Under the pieces are notes generated by a model. That model did not search any database. It had not been told where the DNA came from and saw only the letters and a program-made list of their open reading frames with translations. Made by a program: the position numbers and the translations under genes. From NCBI GenBank assembly GCA_938008425.1, contig CALLKH010000090.1, positions 1-8,755 of the forward strand: a DNA stretch of 8,755 nucleotides. Direction: 5' to 3'. Each line of letters starts with the position of its first letter. Within the stretch, counting starts at the first letter, position 1. Positions 1 through 6,345 of the stretch are shown piece after piece. Origin of the DNA: an uncultured Planctomycetaceae bacterium (GTDB lineage Bacteria > Planctomycetota > Phycisphaerae > UBA1845 > UTPLA1).

Positions 1-222
1 CCCGCCGACGTGGTGATGCGCCTGTCGCCGTTCTCCGCCGCCGCCCTCGACCATCTCGAGAACGCCGACGACCAATTCAGTCGCTGCTTGCGTCATGTCA
101 TCAAACCGCCGCATACGCCGCGCGCCTTCGCGCGCGGTCCGACGTCTCCAAAAATTGAGCGGGAATCGCTCGCTGAATCCATTCGCGAACGCATCTTTCG
201 GCGCGGGCCAGCCCAGTTTTGA
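1..222 (+). CDS. possible C-terminal end of an unknown gene entering from the left edge
   Basis: Frame 1 is open from the left edge to a TGA at 220-222, giving 73 residues without a recognisable domain. The main reason to suspect coding is base composition: 23 of the first 24 codons end in G or C, as expected for a real gene in GC-rich DNA. The bias fades after about codon 24, and the tail is basic and looks unstructured. A competing minus-strand reading starts at an ATG at 114 or 96 and runs out of the left edge (MTQAATELVVGVLEMVEGGG...), with weaker third-position bias and at best a poor ribosome binding site. I recognise neither product. This may simply be intergenic DNA; sequence to the left of the window would settle it. 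Confidence 0.3.
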   Translation, partial: PADVVMRLSPFSAAALDHLENADDQFSRCLRHVIKPPHTPRAFARGPTSPKIERESLAESIRERIFRRGPAQF

Positions 223-306
223 GCCCGTGCCTGCTGTGTGATGAGTTCGATCGGTTCGCCGACCAGGCTTTCCGCATCGATCCGGCCGGCTTTCCGCCAA
301 CTGCCA

Positions 307-350
307 AGGCGCCCGATACGACCGGTTCAAACCCGGTGTATCAACCGCCT
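307..350. repeat. imperfect inverted repeat, three-part stem-loop
   Basis: The arms pair in three blocks: AGGCG (307-311) with CGCCT (346-350), GATAC (315-319) with GTATC (338-342), and ACCGG (321-325) with CCGGT (333-337). Between the first two blocks is a 3x3 internal loop (CCC/AAC); one G (320) bulges between the second and third; the apical loop is TTCAAAC. That is 15 base pairs in 44 bases. No T-run follows on either strand, so it is not an ordinary intrinsic terminator. The innermost arm looks like a tRNA T-arm, but no tRNA can be built around it. It could be a REP-like palindrome, a protein-binding site or part of a small structured RNA. Confidence 0.5.
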
Positions 351-508
351 CATCATGCGCTGCTGGGCGGATCCGGCTCTGTTTCGCGTGAGATTCGACC
401 CCGATGCCCCGGATTCGGTCGCTCCGGCCATGCATCCCGAAAATCGGACCAGCGCCGGGATCATGGTTGATTATACATAACGGATCGGCGGAGGAAACAC
501 GGGGACCG

Positions 509-542
509 AAAAATAAATTACGGAACCGCCCTCCGGGGTCCG
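509..542 (-). terminator. probable intrinsic terminator of the acylphosphatase gene
   Basis: Read leftward from the acylphosphatase stop, an imperfect GC-rich hairpin (542-521) has outer pairs CGGA/TCCG and inner C/G pairs separated by mismatches. It is followed at once by the T-rich run TAATTTATTTTT (520-509). Position and T-run suit rho-independent termination; the stem is imperfect, hence moderate confidence. Confidence 0.45.
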
Positions 543-546
543 CAAA

Positions 547-828
547 TCAGTATTTCACCGTGAAGCTGTGAAACTCTCCCGTGGCGGTGCCCTCGTTGAC
601 CGACACACTTCGAATGTACCCGCCGAGTTCGTCGGCAATCGCCGCGGCGAATCCGGCAAGGTCCTCCGGGCCGCCCTCCGCCACGATCTCGACGCGACCG
701 TCCGGCAGATTTCGGACGTACCCGGTGACACGGTGTTGCCGCGAAATCATGCAGGTCGTATGGCGGAAACCGACGCCCTGCACCCGACCCGAATAAAGAT
801 ACGTTCGTCTCACGGTCTCAAAGTTCAT
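547..828 (-). CDS. acyP: acylphosphatase
   Basis: This 93-residue protein is a complete acylphosphatase (EC 3.6.1.7), a small cytoplasmic enzyme that hydrolyses acyl phosphates such as 1,3-bisphosphoglycerate or carbamoyl phosphate to the carboxylate and phosphate. Both family signatures are visible. The first is SGRVQGVGFR at residues 13-22, whose Arg22 binds the phosphate. The second is GYVRNLPDGRVE at residues 36-47, whose Asn40 positions the attacking water. Length and spacing match the usual 90-100 residues of the ferredoxin-like fold. The reading frame extends upstream to a TTG at 927, but the ATG at 828 gives the family length and is preferred; only a weak GGGGACGG sits upstream of it. 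The gene is divergent from the AAA+ ATPase gene and appears monocistronic, with a probable terminator just after the stop. Nothing ties it functionally to its neighbours. Confidence 0.94.
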   Translation of the reverse strand: MNFETVRRTYLYSGRVQGVGFRHTTCMISRQHRVTGYVRNLPDGRVEIVAEGGPEDLAGFAAAIADELGGYIRSVSVNEGTATGEFHSFTVKY

Positions 829-1038
829 CACCGTCCCCACCCGTTCCTGCGTTTGATCAGTCAAGATCCATGGCCCGGCCGACGGCTCCTGCTTCTCGGA
901 CCCGGCCGGCGGATGGATTACGGTCAAGCATCCCCGCCCACGGACCGATTCACGATGTGGCCCAAAAAACTGCGGCGATGGCGGCGAACATTATCGGCGA
1001 AGCGCGACGATGTGTCAGCCTGATTCGCATATTGAATT

Positions 1039-1056
1039 GCCGCGCCTTCCCGCGGC
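1039..1056 (+). promoter_or_regulatory. small hairpin in the leader of the AAA+ ATPase gene
   Basis: A perfect 6-bp stem, GCCGCG (1039-1044) with CGCGGC (1051-1056), closes on the loop CCTTCC. It ends 14 bases before the GAGGAG ribosome binding site at 1071-1076. It could stabilise or modulate the leader, or be chance in GC-rich DNA. No convincing -35/-10 pair was found in the 254-base divergent spacer (829-1082). Confidence 0.25.
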
Positions 1057-1082
1057 GCTTCGGCGAGTACGAGGAGTTAGAC

Positions 1083-2429
1083 ATGAGCGTTCAGGCGCCG
1101 CCCACACCAGAGTCGATCAAAACGACTGCCACCGACAAACCCGAGGTTCGACCGTCAGAGGCCGCGGCATGGTTCCCAAAGCCGGTCAAGTCGTTCGCCG
1201 AAGCCGGCCTCGACAGCGGCATTGTCGAAGCCCTGATTCTCAAATATCTCATGGGTGTCGGCTCCGCATCCGGCGGCCAGATCGCGACGGAATTGTGCCT
1301 GCCGGCCGAGCCGATCATCGAGTATCTCGCGGGCCTCAAGCACCAGCAGATCGTCGTTCATGTCTCAGCGGCTGCGATGGGCGACTTCAACTATCGACTG
1401 ACCGAAGCCGGCATGGACCGCGCCCAGCGGTACATGCGGGATTCCATGTATGTCGGCCCGGCGCCCGTGCCCGTCGATCAGTACATCGCCGCCATGCGCG
1501 CCCAGACGATCACGCGCTGCCACCCGCGCGCGGAGGATCTCAGCCGCGCATTCAGCGACCTGCTCGTCAGCAAGGACATGTTTGAAATCCTCGGACCGGC
1601 CATCAACTCCGGCCGCGGCATGTTCCTCTACGGCTATCCCGGCAACGGCAAGACCAGCATCGCCGAACGCATCACCCGTTGCTTCGGTGACAATATCTAC
1701 ATTCCCAAGTGCCTGATCTGCGATGGCTTCATCATCAAGCTCTTCGACGCGGCGAGTCATAATGTCGCCGAGCAGCGAAGCGACTCGATTTTCAAAAAGG
1801 ACAAGATCGACCAGCGCTGGATCAAGATCACCCGCCCCACCATTATCGTCGGCGGCGAACTCACCATGGACACCCTTGAAATCCAGTACAACGAGACCAG
1901 CAAGGTCTGCGAGGCGCCGGTTCAGCTCAAGTCCAACTGCGGCACCCTCGTCATCGACGACTTCGGCCGCCAGCGCATGCGACCGGTGGAACTGCTCAAC
2001 CGCTGGATCGTGCCGCTCGAAAAACGATACGACTTCCTCACGATGCCGAATGGAAAGAAGCTCCAGGTTCCCTTCGACCAGTTGATCATTTTTTCGACCA
2101 ATCTTGAGCCAAAGGACCTGTGCGACGACGCGTTCCTCAGGCGAATTCCCTATAAGATCAACGTACCAGACCCTACCGAGGCGGAATATCGCAAGCTCTA
2201 CGATTTCGTCGCCCCCGGCCTCGGCTTCCAGATCGACGACGACGCCAGGGCGGCCATCGACTACCTCATCGAGACGCACTACCGGAAATCCGGCCGCGCC
2301 TTCCGGTGCTGCCAGCCTCGCGACTTGATGCTCCAGGTCAAAAACCGCTGCCTCTATACCGGCCGCGAACCCGCGCTGACGCCGGAGATGTTCGACTACG
2401 CCGCGTCGGTCTATTTCACAGTCATGTAA
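1083..2429 (+). CDS. AAA+ ATPase with N-terminal winged-helix domain
   Basis: This 448-residue cytoplasmic protein couples an apparent winged-helix domain (about residues 45-115, helix-helix-helix then a YRLTEAG-type wing) to an AAA+ module. The Walker A is GYPGNGKT (184-191, Lys190) and the Walker B is TLVIDDF (288-294, Asp292/Asp293). Sensor 1 lies in IIFSTN (335-340, Asn340), candidate arginine fingers are Arg353/Arg354 in FLRRIPYKI, and sensor 2 is QPRDL (411-415, Arg413). All catalytic motifs are intact. About 100 residues separate Walker A and Walker B, longer than in minimal AAA+ proteins; the insert holds CLIC (210-213) and the conserved-looking ITRPTIIVGGELTMDTL (249-265). The ATG at 1083 is chosen because GAGGAG lies 6 bases upstream; the longer frame from 870 overlaps the divergent acylphosphatase gene. 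The fold suggests ATP-driven remodelling of a protein or DNA complex, but the partner is unknown and no neighbour reveals it. Confidence 0.85.
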   Translation: MSVQAPPTPESIKTTATDKPEVRPSEAAAWFPKPVKSFAEAGLDSGIVEALILKYLMGVGSASGGQIATELCLPAEPIIEYLAGLKHQQIVVHVSAAAMGDFNYRLTEAGMDRAQRYMRDSMYVGPAPVPVDQYIAAMRAQTITRCHPRAEDLSRAFSDLLVSKDMFEILGPAINSGRGMFLYGYPGNGKTSIAERITRCFGDNIYIPKCLICDGFIIKLFDAASHNVAEQRSDSIFKKDKIDQRWIKITRPTIIVGGELTMDTLEIQYNETSKVCEAPVQLKSNCGTLVIDDFGRQRMRPVELLNRWIVPLEKRYDFLTMPNGKKLQVPFDQLIIFSTNLEPKDLCDDAFLRRIPYKINVPDPTEAEYRKLYDFVAPGLGFQIDDDARAAIDYLIETHYRKSGRAFRCCQPRDLMLQVKNRCLYTGREPALTPEMFDYAASVYFTVM

Positions 2430-2641
2430 TCAAAGGTGCCGGGAAGGACCCGACGGTGCAATGAACTCCGCCAGATCCCCTGACCGGTGCAGACCGACTG
2501 TGATTAGTCCCCCGTGTCGTGGTCAGCGCGACGCCGGGCGATGGCTCGAGTGGTCCCGCATTGGCCGCCGCACTTCCAAAATAGACAAGTGACTGGAAAT
2601 TCAATGAGCCCGGAACTTGCGTAGGGAAAAGCCTGATTGCG

Positions 2642-2669
2642 TTCACATGACGGTTCTTGATAGGATAAC
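2642..2669 (+). promoter_or_regulatory. candidate promoter for the secreted protein gene
   Basis: TTCACA (2642-2647) is one base from the -35 consensus. It is followed after 16 bases by GATAAC (2664-2669), which matches four of six -10 positions. It opens the AT-rich island of the spacer. The start codon is about 250 bases downstream, so the leader would be long. This is pattern matching only. Confidence 0.22.
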
Positions 2670-2686
2670 TCTATTATATGGGAATT

Positions 2687-2716
2687 CATCCGATGTGTCG
2701 TTCTTTACGACGGATG
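2687..2716. repeat. stem-loop with T-rich loop
   Basis: CATCCG (2687-2692) pairs with CGGATG (2711-2716), and TCGT (2698-2701) pairs with ACGA (2707-2710) around the loop TCTTT; five bases (2693-2697) bulge on the left side. Alternatively GTCGT (2697-2701) pairs with ACGAC (2707-2711). It lies just downstream of the candidate promoter and would be in the leader RNA. Confidence 0.35.
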
Positions 2717-2843
2717 CAGATGGGGTAGGGTCATCGCGGGACTCTCTGTATCCATTCCGATCTATCAGTGTCAGTTTGAGTTTGCATGCGTGGTCGTCGA
2801 TGGGGGGAACGCGATCGCGACGCTTCTGCAGTCCATCCAGATC

Positions 2844-2876
2844 GTGCGCATTCGAAGAAAGACCGTCGAATCGCAC
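2844..2876. repeat. 10-bp inverted repeat in the leader of the secreted protein gene
   Basis: GTGCG (2844-2848) pairs with CGCAC (2872-2876), and ATTCG (2850-2854) pairs with CGAAT (2867-2871). A single C (2849) is bulged and the loop has 12 bases. It ends 47 bases before the start codon at 2924. It may be an RNA structure or an operator; no T-run follows. Confidence 0.4.
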
Positions 2877-2923
2877 GGCTCAGGGCTATCGGAGCGTCGG
2901 TGAATTTGAGCAGGGATTCATTG

Positions 2924-4165
2924 ATGAATCGACGACTGTTTCGGTTCCCGAGCGGAGTCGCTCTCGCCTCAACCGCCCTCGTCCTTTCCATTTCGCCAGC
3001 CTCGGCGACCGCGGCGCCGTGTGAAGGATTTCTTCCGGGACTGATCTCCGGATACGCGGAATCCCCGGACCTGATCGAGTCCTCCGGTCTCGCCGCGAGT
3101 CGTCAAAATCCGGGAATACTCTGGACCCACAACGACAACTACAACGATCATCGACTCTTTGCCATTCTCGGAGATGGACGATCAATGGCGACATGGACGG
3201 TTTCCGTCACACCGCCCATGTCGGATCCCGAGGACGTTGCCATCGGGCCCGGCCCCATTGCCGGAATGAATTACCTCTATTACGGCGACATCGGCGACAA
3301 CTTCAACATTCGAGGCAGCATACGCGTCATCCGCGCCCTTGAACCGGTGGTGCCCGCGGATCAGCCCACCGTCGGCGGAACCCTGGCATCTCAGACCATC
3401 ATGCTTGTCTATCCCGACGGACCGCGCGACGCAGAGGCGCTTCTCGTCGATACCAACGGCGACATCTACATTATTGCAAAACGCGTCACACCCGGCCGTG
3501 TCTATCGCGCTGCGTATCCGCAATCGACGACGAGTGCCAACGTGCTTGTTCCCGTGGGCCAGTTACCGGAGTGGGGATCAACTGCAGTCACTGGCGGCGA
3601 TATTTCAGCCGACGGATCGCTGATCGTCGTTCGAGGCTACCATCGAATTGGCATTTGGGAACGACTGCCCGGAGAGTCCGTCGCATCCGCATTGACCCGG
3701 TCGAGTTGCGACGCACCGTATCTCTGGGAGCCTCAGGGTGAGGCCGTTTGTTTCTCCCCCGATCACCGCAATGTCCTCACCATCAGTGAGGGCGTTTTTC
3801 AACCCATTTACAATTACACGCGGGCCTATGAGTGCACCTCGGCATTCGAATGCGATGACGGGAATGACTGCACCGAGGACATCTGTTTCGGTTTTCAATG
3901 CGTTCACATCGAGAACATCAGCGACGCTGACGAGGATTCCGTCCCCGATTGCATCGACCAATGCCCCGACACCCCGCCGGGAACACTGGTCAACGAGGTG
4001 GGATGCGAACTCAGTCACGATGAACTGAAGATGACCGTATGGATCGCCGCCATGACCGATCCGAATCCGGATCCCAATGTCGTCGCACGATTCGATCGGA
4101 ACGGCGACATGCTGCTTGATGCACGTGACCTGCCGTTTCTCCTCGCAGAACTGCTCAGCCCATGA
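2924..4165 (+). CDS. secreted beta-propeller-like protein with Cys-rich and Ca-binding C-terminal segments
   Basis: This 413-residue protein starts with a clear Sec signal peptide: MNRR, a hydrophobic core to about residue 25, then a likely cut near residues 28-31 (ASATA/AP). Residues 33-300 show propeller-like repeats with motifs such as SGLAASRQNPGILWTHND (54-71), YYGDIGDNFNIRGSIRV (119-135), RDAEALLVDTNGDIYIIAKR (168-187) and EPQGEAVCFSPD (269-280). Similar motifs are familiar from bacterial secreted proteins of uncertain function. The C-terminal part has a CDDGNDCTEDIC cysteine cluster (310-321), then a thrombospondin type 3-like segment (DADEDSVPDCIDQCPD, 334-349). It ends in an EF-hand/dockerin-like helix, FDRNGDMLLDARDLPFLLAEL (390-410, with one loop only). 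The ATG at 2924 is chosen for its signal peptide and the AGGGA 7 bases upstream; the frame is open further upstream. It probably acts in the periplasm or outside the cell. No ligand or enzyme activity can be assigned. Confidence 0.85.
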   Translation: MNRRLFRFPSGVALASTALVLSISPASATAAPCEGFLPGLISGYAESPDLIESSGLAASRQNPGILWTHNDNYNDHRLFAILGDGRSMATWTVSVTPPMSDPEDVAIGPGPIAGMNYLYYGDIGDNFNIRGSIRVIRALEPVVPADQPTVGGTLASQTIMLVYPDGPRDAEALLVDTNGDIYIIAKRVTPGRVYRAAYPQSTTSANVLVPVGQLPEWGSTAVTGGDISADGSLIVVRGYHRIGIWERLPGESVASALTRSSCDAPYLWEPQGEAVCFSPDHRNVLTISEGVFQPIYNYTRAYECTSAFECDDGNDCTEDICFGFQCVHIENISDADEDSVPDCIDQCPDTPPGTLVNEVGCELSHDELKMTVWIAAMTDPNPDPNVVARFDRNGDMLLDARDLPFLLAELLSP

Positions 4166-4186
4166 TCGCCGCGATTCCTGCGATCA
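4163..4186 (+). terminator. weak candidate terminator hairpin overlapping the secreted gene's stop codon
   Basis: TGATCGC (4163-4169, beginning with the stop codon) pairs perfectly with GCGATCA (4180-4186) around a 10-base loop. No T-run follows, so intrinsic termination is uncertain; it may instead protect the 3' end of the message. Confidence 0.3.
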
Positions 4187-4284
4187 GCCCGTGATTCAAG
4201 CTGCTTACTATTGTCATCTGGCGCGGCATCGACCGGCCGATTCTACATCTCGACCAATGCGCGGCGTCCGCGAATTTCGGCGAA

Positions 4285-4325
4285 GCCGGTGAATCGATGT
4301 GTCACCAGCCGTGAGAAACTCTCAC
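4285..4325. terminator. two adjacent hairpins between convergent genes, possible bidirectional transcript end
   Basis: The first hairpin pairs GC-x-GGTGA (4285-4292) with TCACC-x-GC (4302-4309), with one mismatch. The second pairs GTGAGA (4311-4316) with TCTCAC (4320-4325) over a 3-base loop. They lie in the 197-base gap between the secreted protein gene and fliM, 38 bases past the fliM stop. Neither is followed by a T-run. Confidence 0.35.
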
Positions 4326-4362
4326 CCGGTGCCGGAGATGAAACTGAATGCGGTGAATGGCT

Positions 4363-5370
4363 TCAGAGCACTTCGTCCGGCGTCGGCCGGCGGGTGATCT
4401 GAAGTGCGCGATGCCCGCGAAGCTTTCCGATTTTTCCGGCGAACTTGTTTCGGCCCTCGACCTGCATGATAAAGTCGCGGCTGACGAGCTTGTCCAGCCG
4501 GATGATGTCACCCGGCGAAAGGGAGACGAGGTCTTCGAGCGAGATCTGGGTCTCGCCGAGATACGCCCGAACATCGACGGTCGCAAGGTTCAGATTCCTG
4601 GCGACGCACGCCTCGCGCGACTTGTCCTGCCCCTTCTGTCGATAGACCGACCAGCTCTGGGTGCCCAGCTTTCCGATGACCGGCTCGATCACGTTGAACG
4701 GAATGCAGATGCTCATCGTCCCCGCGCGGGCGCCGATCTTGATCTCAAATCCGACCACCACCACCACTTCATTCGGCGCGACGATCTGGACCAGGTGCGG
4801 ATTGCTCTCCGTCCCTGTCACCTCGAATTTGACTTCGAGGAGATCCTGCCAGGCTTCCGCGAGATTCGCGAGCGCCCGGTTGATGATTCGGCTCATCAGC
4901 CGATCCTCGATGGCCGTCAGCGGACGTTGCGGAATGAAAATCTCCGCGTTGGTTCCACCAAGCAGACGATCGACAATGGGAAACACAATCAGCGGGCTCA
5001 ACTCCAGGCAGAGCTGGCCTTCGAGCGGCTCGGCCGAGAGGAGCGTGAAACATGTCGGACTTGGCAGGGAATGGATGAATTCGCTGTAGGTGAGTTGCTC
5101 GGTGGTCGACACCCGCGTTTCGACGATGGTTCGAAGGAAGCCTGAGAGTGACGCGCCGAAATTCCGGGCGAACGACTCGTGAATCGTCTGGAGCGCCCGC
5201 ATCTGGTCCTTGCTGACGCGTTCCGGGCGTTTGAAGTCGTAGAGCTGGACATCGCGAGAGTCATTCCGCCCGATCGGCGTCGGCGGGTGGTCGGGCTCGA
5301 TGTCCACCTCGCCCTCGCTGACCGCGTTGAGCAGCGCATCGACTTCGCTCTGGTCGAGAATATCAGTCAT
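4363..5370 (-). CDS. fliM: flagellar motor switch protein FliM
   Basis: This 335-residue protein is FliM, the C-ring subunit that links FliG and FliN and binds phosphorylated CheY to reverse flagellar rotation. The N-terminal CheY-binding segment is clear, ILDQSEVDALLNAV (4-17). It is followed by a charged linker, then a CheC-like middle domain (about 50-235) with FARNFGASLSGFLRTIV (67-83) and DRLLGG (134-139). The C-terminal SpoA/FliN-like domain (about 260-328) includes ISLEDLVSLSPGDIIRLDK (276-294). Length is normal for the family. The ATG at 5370 is chosen because the CheY-binding motif normally lies at the very N-terminus; AGGGA sits a few bases upstream. An in-frame extension to 5445 would add 25 residues unlike FliM. 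No other flagellar or chemotaxis gene is in view, and both neighbours are unrelated. The protein looks intact, so it is probably functional at an unlinked locus. Confidence 0.96.
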   Translation of the reverse strand: MTDILDQSEVDALLNAVSEGEVDIEPDHPPTPIGRNDSRDVQLYDFKRPERVSKDQMRALQTIHESFARNFGASLSGFLRTIVETRVSTTEQLTYSEFIHSLPSPTCFTLLSAEPLEGQLCLELSPLIVFPIVDRLLGGTNAEIFIPQRPLTAIEDRLMSRIINRALANLAEAWQDLLEVKFEVTGTESNPHLVQIVAPNEVVVVVGFEIKIGARAGTMSICIPFNVIEPVIGKLGTQSWSVYRQKGQDKSREACVARNLNLATVDVRAYLGETQISLEDLVSLSPGDIIRLDKLVSRDFIMQVEGRNKFAGKIGKLRGHRALQITRRPTPDEVL

Positions 5371-5610
5371 GGATCCCTGACGTAAAGCCCAGCAAGCGCA
5401 ATAGTTGCGCATAACAAAGGCGGAGAATGCAATCTTATCGGACAACCCGGTGCAGCCGCTTGAACCTCATGGGCTTCTCGGGACAGCCGCCAAAATAATA
5501 AGGTGTTCAACCACAATACCCCTTCGGCTGCGGGAACCGCCGACTCCGGCGACGCCGACGAGCCGATCGAAAATCAGTCAGGTCGATGAGACCCTGTGTG
5601 GAGAGCGGTC

Positions 5611-6222
5611 ATGAATCATTATGAAGGTGGTACTACCGTCGTTCAGAAGCGAATGTCATTCATCTCGGTCACCGTGATGTGCGTTTCGGGCGTCCTTATT
5701 ACCGTCATCGCCTGCGCGAGCGGGCTGGCGATCTACGGACTCCGAATCGTCGATCGAAAAACTGACTCGGCTTTCGGGCTGATTCACGAGGCCGTGCGGC
5801 AGCTTCCGGAGCTTCAGAAATCGCTCCCCCCAGCCCTGGCGGACGCGATCAACGACGAACGGCGACCGGACTATATCGAACAGCTTGATGTGAATGTCCG
5901 CATCATGAAGACCGATTCGCGAGGGCTCGGACAGGCTGTCGTCGAGGTCGTCAACAAGGGCGATGAAGTCGTCTCCCTGCTGAGCCTTCGGGTTCTGGGG
6001 ATGAATGAGGACGGCGATCCGATCGTCGAGGAAAACTCATGGGCGGCGACGCCCCTGCAGATGGATCGAGACTGGCGCGGACCGATCATGCCCAACGAGA
6101 CCCGTCGATTTCCGGTGCGATTCTACTGTCGGGAAAAGCTCGACAGTGCGAAGTACGAAATCACCGAGGTTCGGGTCTGGCGCGGCCCGGACAAGCCGGA
6201 AACCCTCGCCAAGGCGATCTGA
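5611..6222 (+). CDS. single-pass membrane protein with exported beta-rich domain, unknown function
   Basis: This 203-residue protein has a short N-terminal tail, one strongly hydrophobic helix (about residues 17-43) and a basic/amphipathic stretch. A soluble domain of about 100 residues (91-190) then alternates like a beta-sandwich, for example QAVVEVVNKGDEVVSLLSLR (108-127) and the late turn IMPNETRRFPVRF (159-171). The pattern resembles FxLYD-type domains (VxNxG...V ... PGExxxF), which is a fold suggestion only. The basic tail and helix order suggest the domain lies outside the cytoplasmic membrane. The ATG at 5611 is preferred over the GTG at 5596 because GGAGAG lies 5 bases upstream of it. 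The gene is divergent from fliM across 240 bases and is followed by a strong terminator. I do not recognise a named family. Confidence 0.75.
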   Translation: MNHYEGGTTVVQKRMSFISVTVMCVSGVLITVIACASGLAIYGLRIVDRKTDSAFGLIHEAVRQLPELQKSLPPALADAINDERRPDYIEQLDVNVRIMKTDSRGLGQAVVEVVNKGDEVVSLLSLRVLGMNEDGDPIVEENSWAATPLQMDRDWRGPIMPNETRRFPVRFYCREKLDSAKYEITEVRVWRGPDKPETLAKAI

Positions 6223-6245
6223 ATCGGGTCAATCGCCCCGAATAC

Positions 6246-6274
6246 TTGACCGACTCGAAAGGCCTCACTAGGCT
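6246..6274 (+). promoter_or_regulatory. candidate promoter ahead of the pseudopilin-like gene
   Basis: TTGACC (6246-6251) matches five of six -35 positions and is followed, after a 17-base spacer, by TAGGCT (6269-6274), which fits the TAnnnT type of -10. A small inverted repeat, AAG-g-CCT (6259-6265) with AGGCTT (6270-6275), overlaps the -10 and could be an operator. A start near 6281 would place the hairpin at 6293-6330 in the leader RNA. Confidence 0.3.
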
Positions 6275-6292
6275 TCCTGACGGCTAACGCAT

Positions 6293-6339
6293 ACGGGCTC
6301 CCGACCGTGAAACGGTCGATTGGAGCCCGTTTGAGTTTT
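6293..6339 (+). terminator. strong intrinsic terminator hairpin with T-tract
   Basis: ACGGGCTCC (6293-6301) pairs perfectly with GGAGCCCGT (6322-6330), and inside it CGACCGT (6302-6308) pairs perfectly with ACGGTCG (6312-6318). That makes 16 base pairs, closed by the loop GAA and with a single three-base bulge ATT (6319-6321). The tail TTGAGTTTT (6331-6339) follows directly. It lies 70 bases after the stop of the membrane protein gene, so it most simply ends that transcript. It also ends only 6 bases before the ATG at 6346, so it could work as a leader attenuator of the next gene. Confidence 0.85.
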
Positions 6340-6345
6340 CGGTGA

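Larger units (their letters stand above)
223..546. other. geneless stretch with structured elements
   Basis: No convincing gene lies here; the short open frames lack ribosome binding sites and overlap one another. The stretch holds a strong imperfect stem-loop at 307-350, a perfect TATAAT on the minus strand at 475-470 with no good -35 and no clear gene to drive, and a probable leftward terminator next to the acylphosphatase gene (509-542). Confidence 0.5.
2430..2923. other. 494-base geneless stretch upstream of the secreted protein gene
   Basis: I see no supported gene here on either strand. It contains an AT-rich island around 2655-2690, unlike its GC-rich surroundings, which probably includes the promoter of the downstream gene. 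It also holds two stem-loops (2687-2716 and 2844-2876) and a 10-bp perfect palindrome CGCGATCGCG at 2810-2819. No hairpin with a T-run was found just after the AAA+ ATPase stop, so the end of that transcript is not visible. Confidence 0.5.

Noticed and set aside
321..337. ACCGG-TTCAAAC-CCGGT looks exactly like a tRNA T-arm.
   Set aside because: No anticodon arm, D-arm or matching 5' acceptor strand lies at the right distance, and no CCA follows. The pairing extends beyond the arm into a longer stem-loop, which explains it better.
470..475. Perfect TATAAT on the minus strand.
   Set aside because: No acceptable -35 at 16-18 bases, and no supported gene starts downstream.
870..1082. N-terminal extension of the AAA+ ATPase to an ATG at 870.
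   Set aside because: It would overlap the divergent gene's upstream frame, looks non-coding, and the ATG at 1083 has a GAGGAG site at ideal spacing.
1365..2279. A 304-residue open frame on the minus strand opposite the AAA+ ATPase.
   Set aside because: It is a shadow produced by GC-biased codons of the real gene, which has all AAA+ motifs on the plus strand.
4357..5145. A 262-residue open frame on the plus strand opposite fliM.
   Set aside because: Antisense shadow of fliM; it has no domain or ribosome binding site.
5435..5441. CCGATAA on the minus strand upstream of fliM, like the -10 of a flagellar sigma-28 promoter.
   Set aside because: No TAAA-type -35 lies about 15 bases upstream, so it is probably chance.
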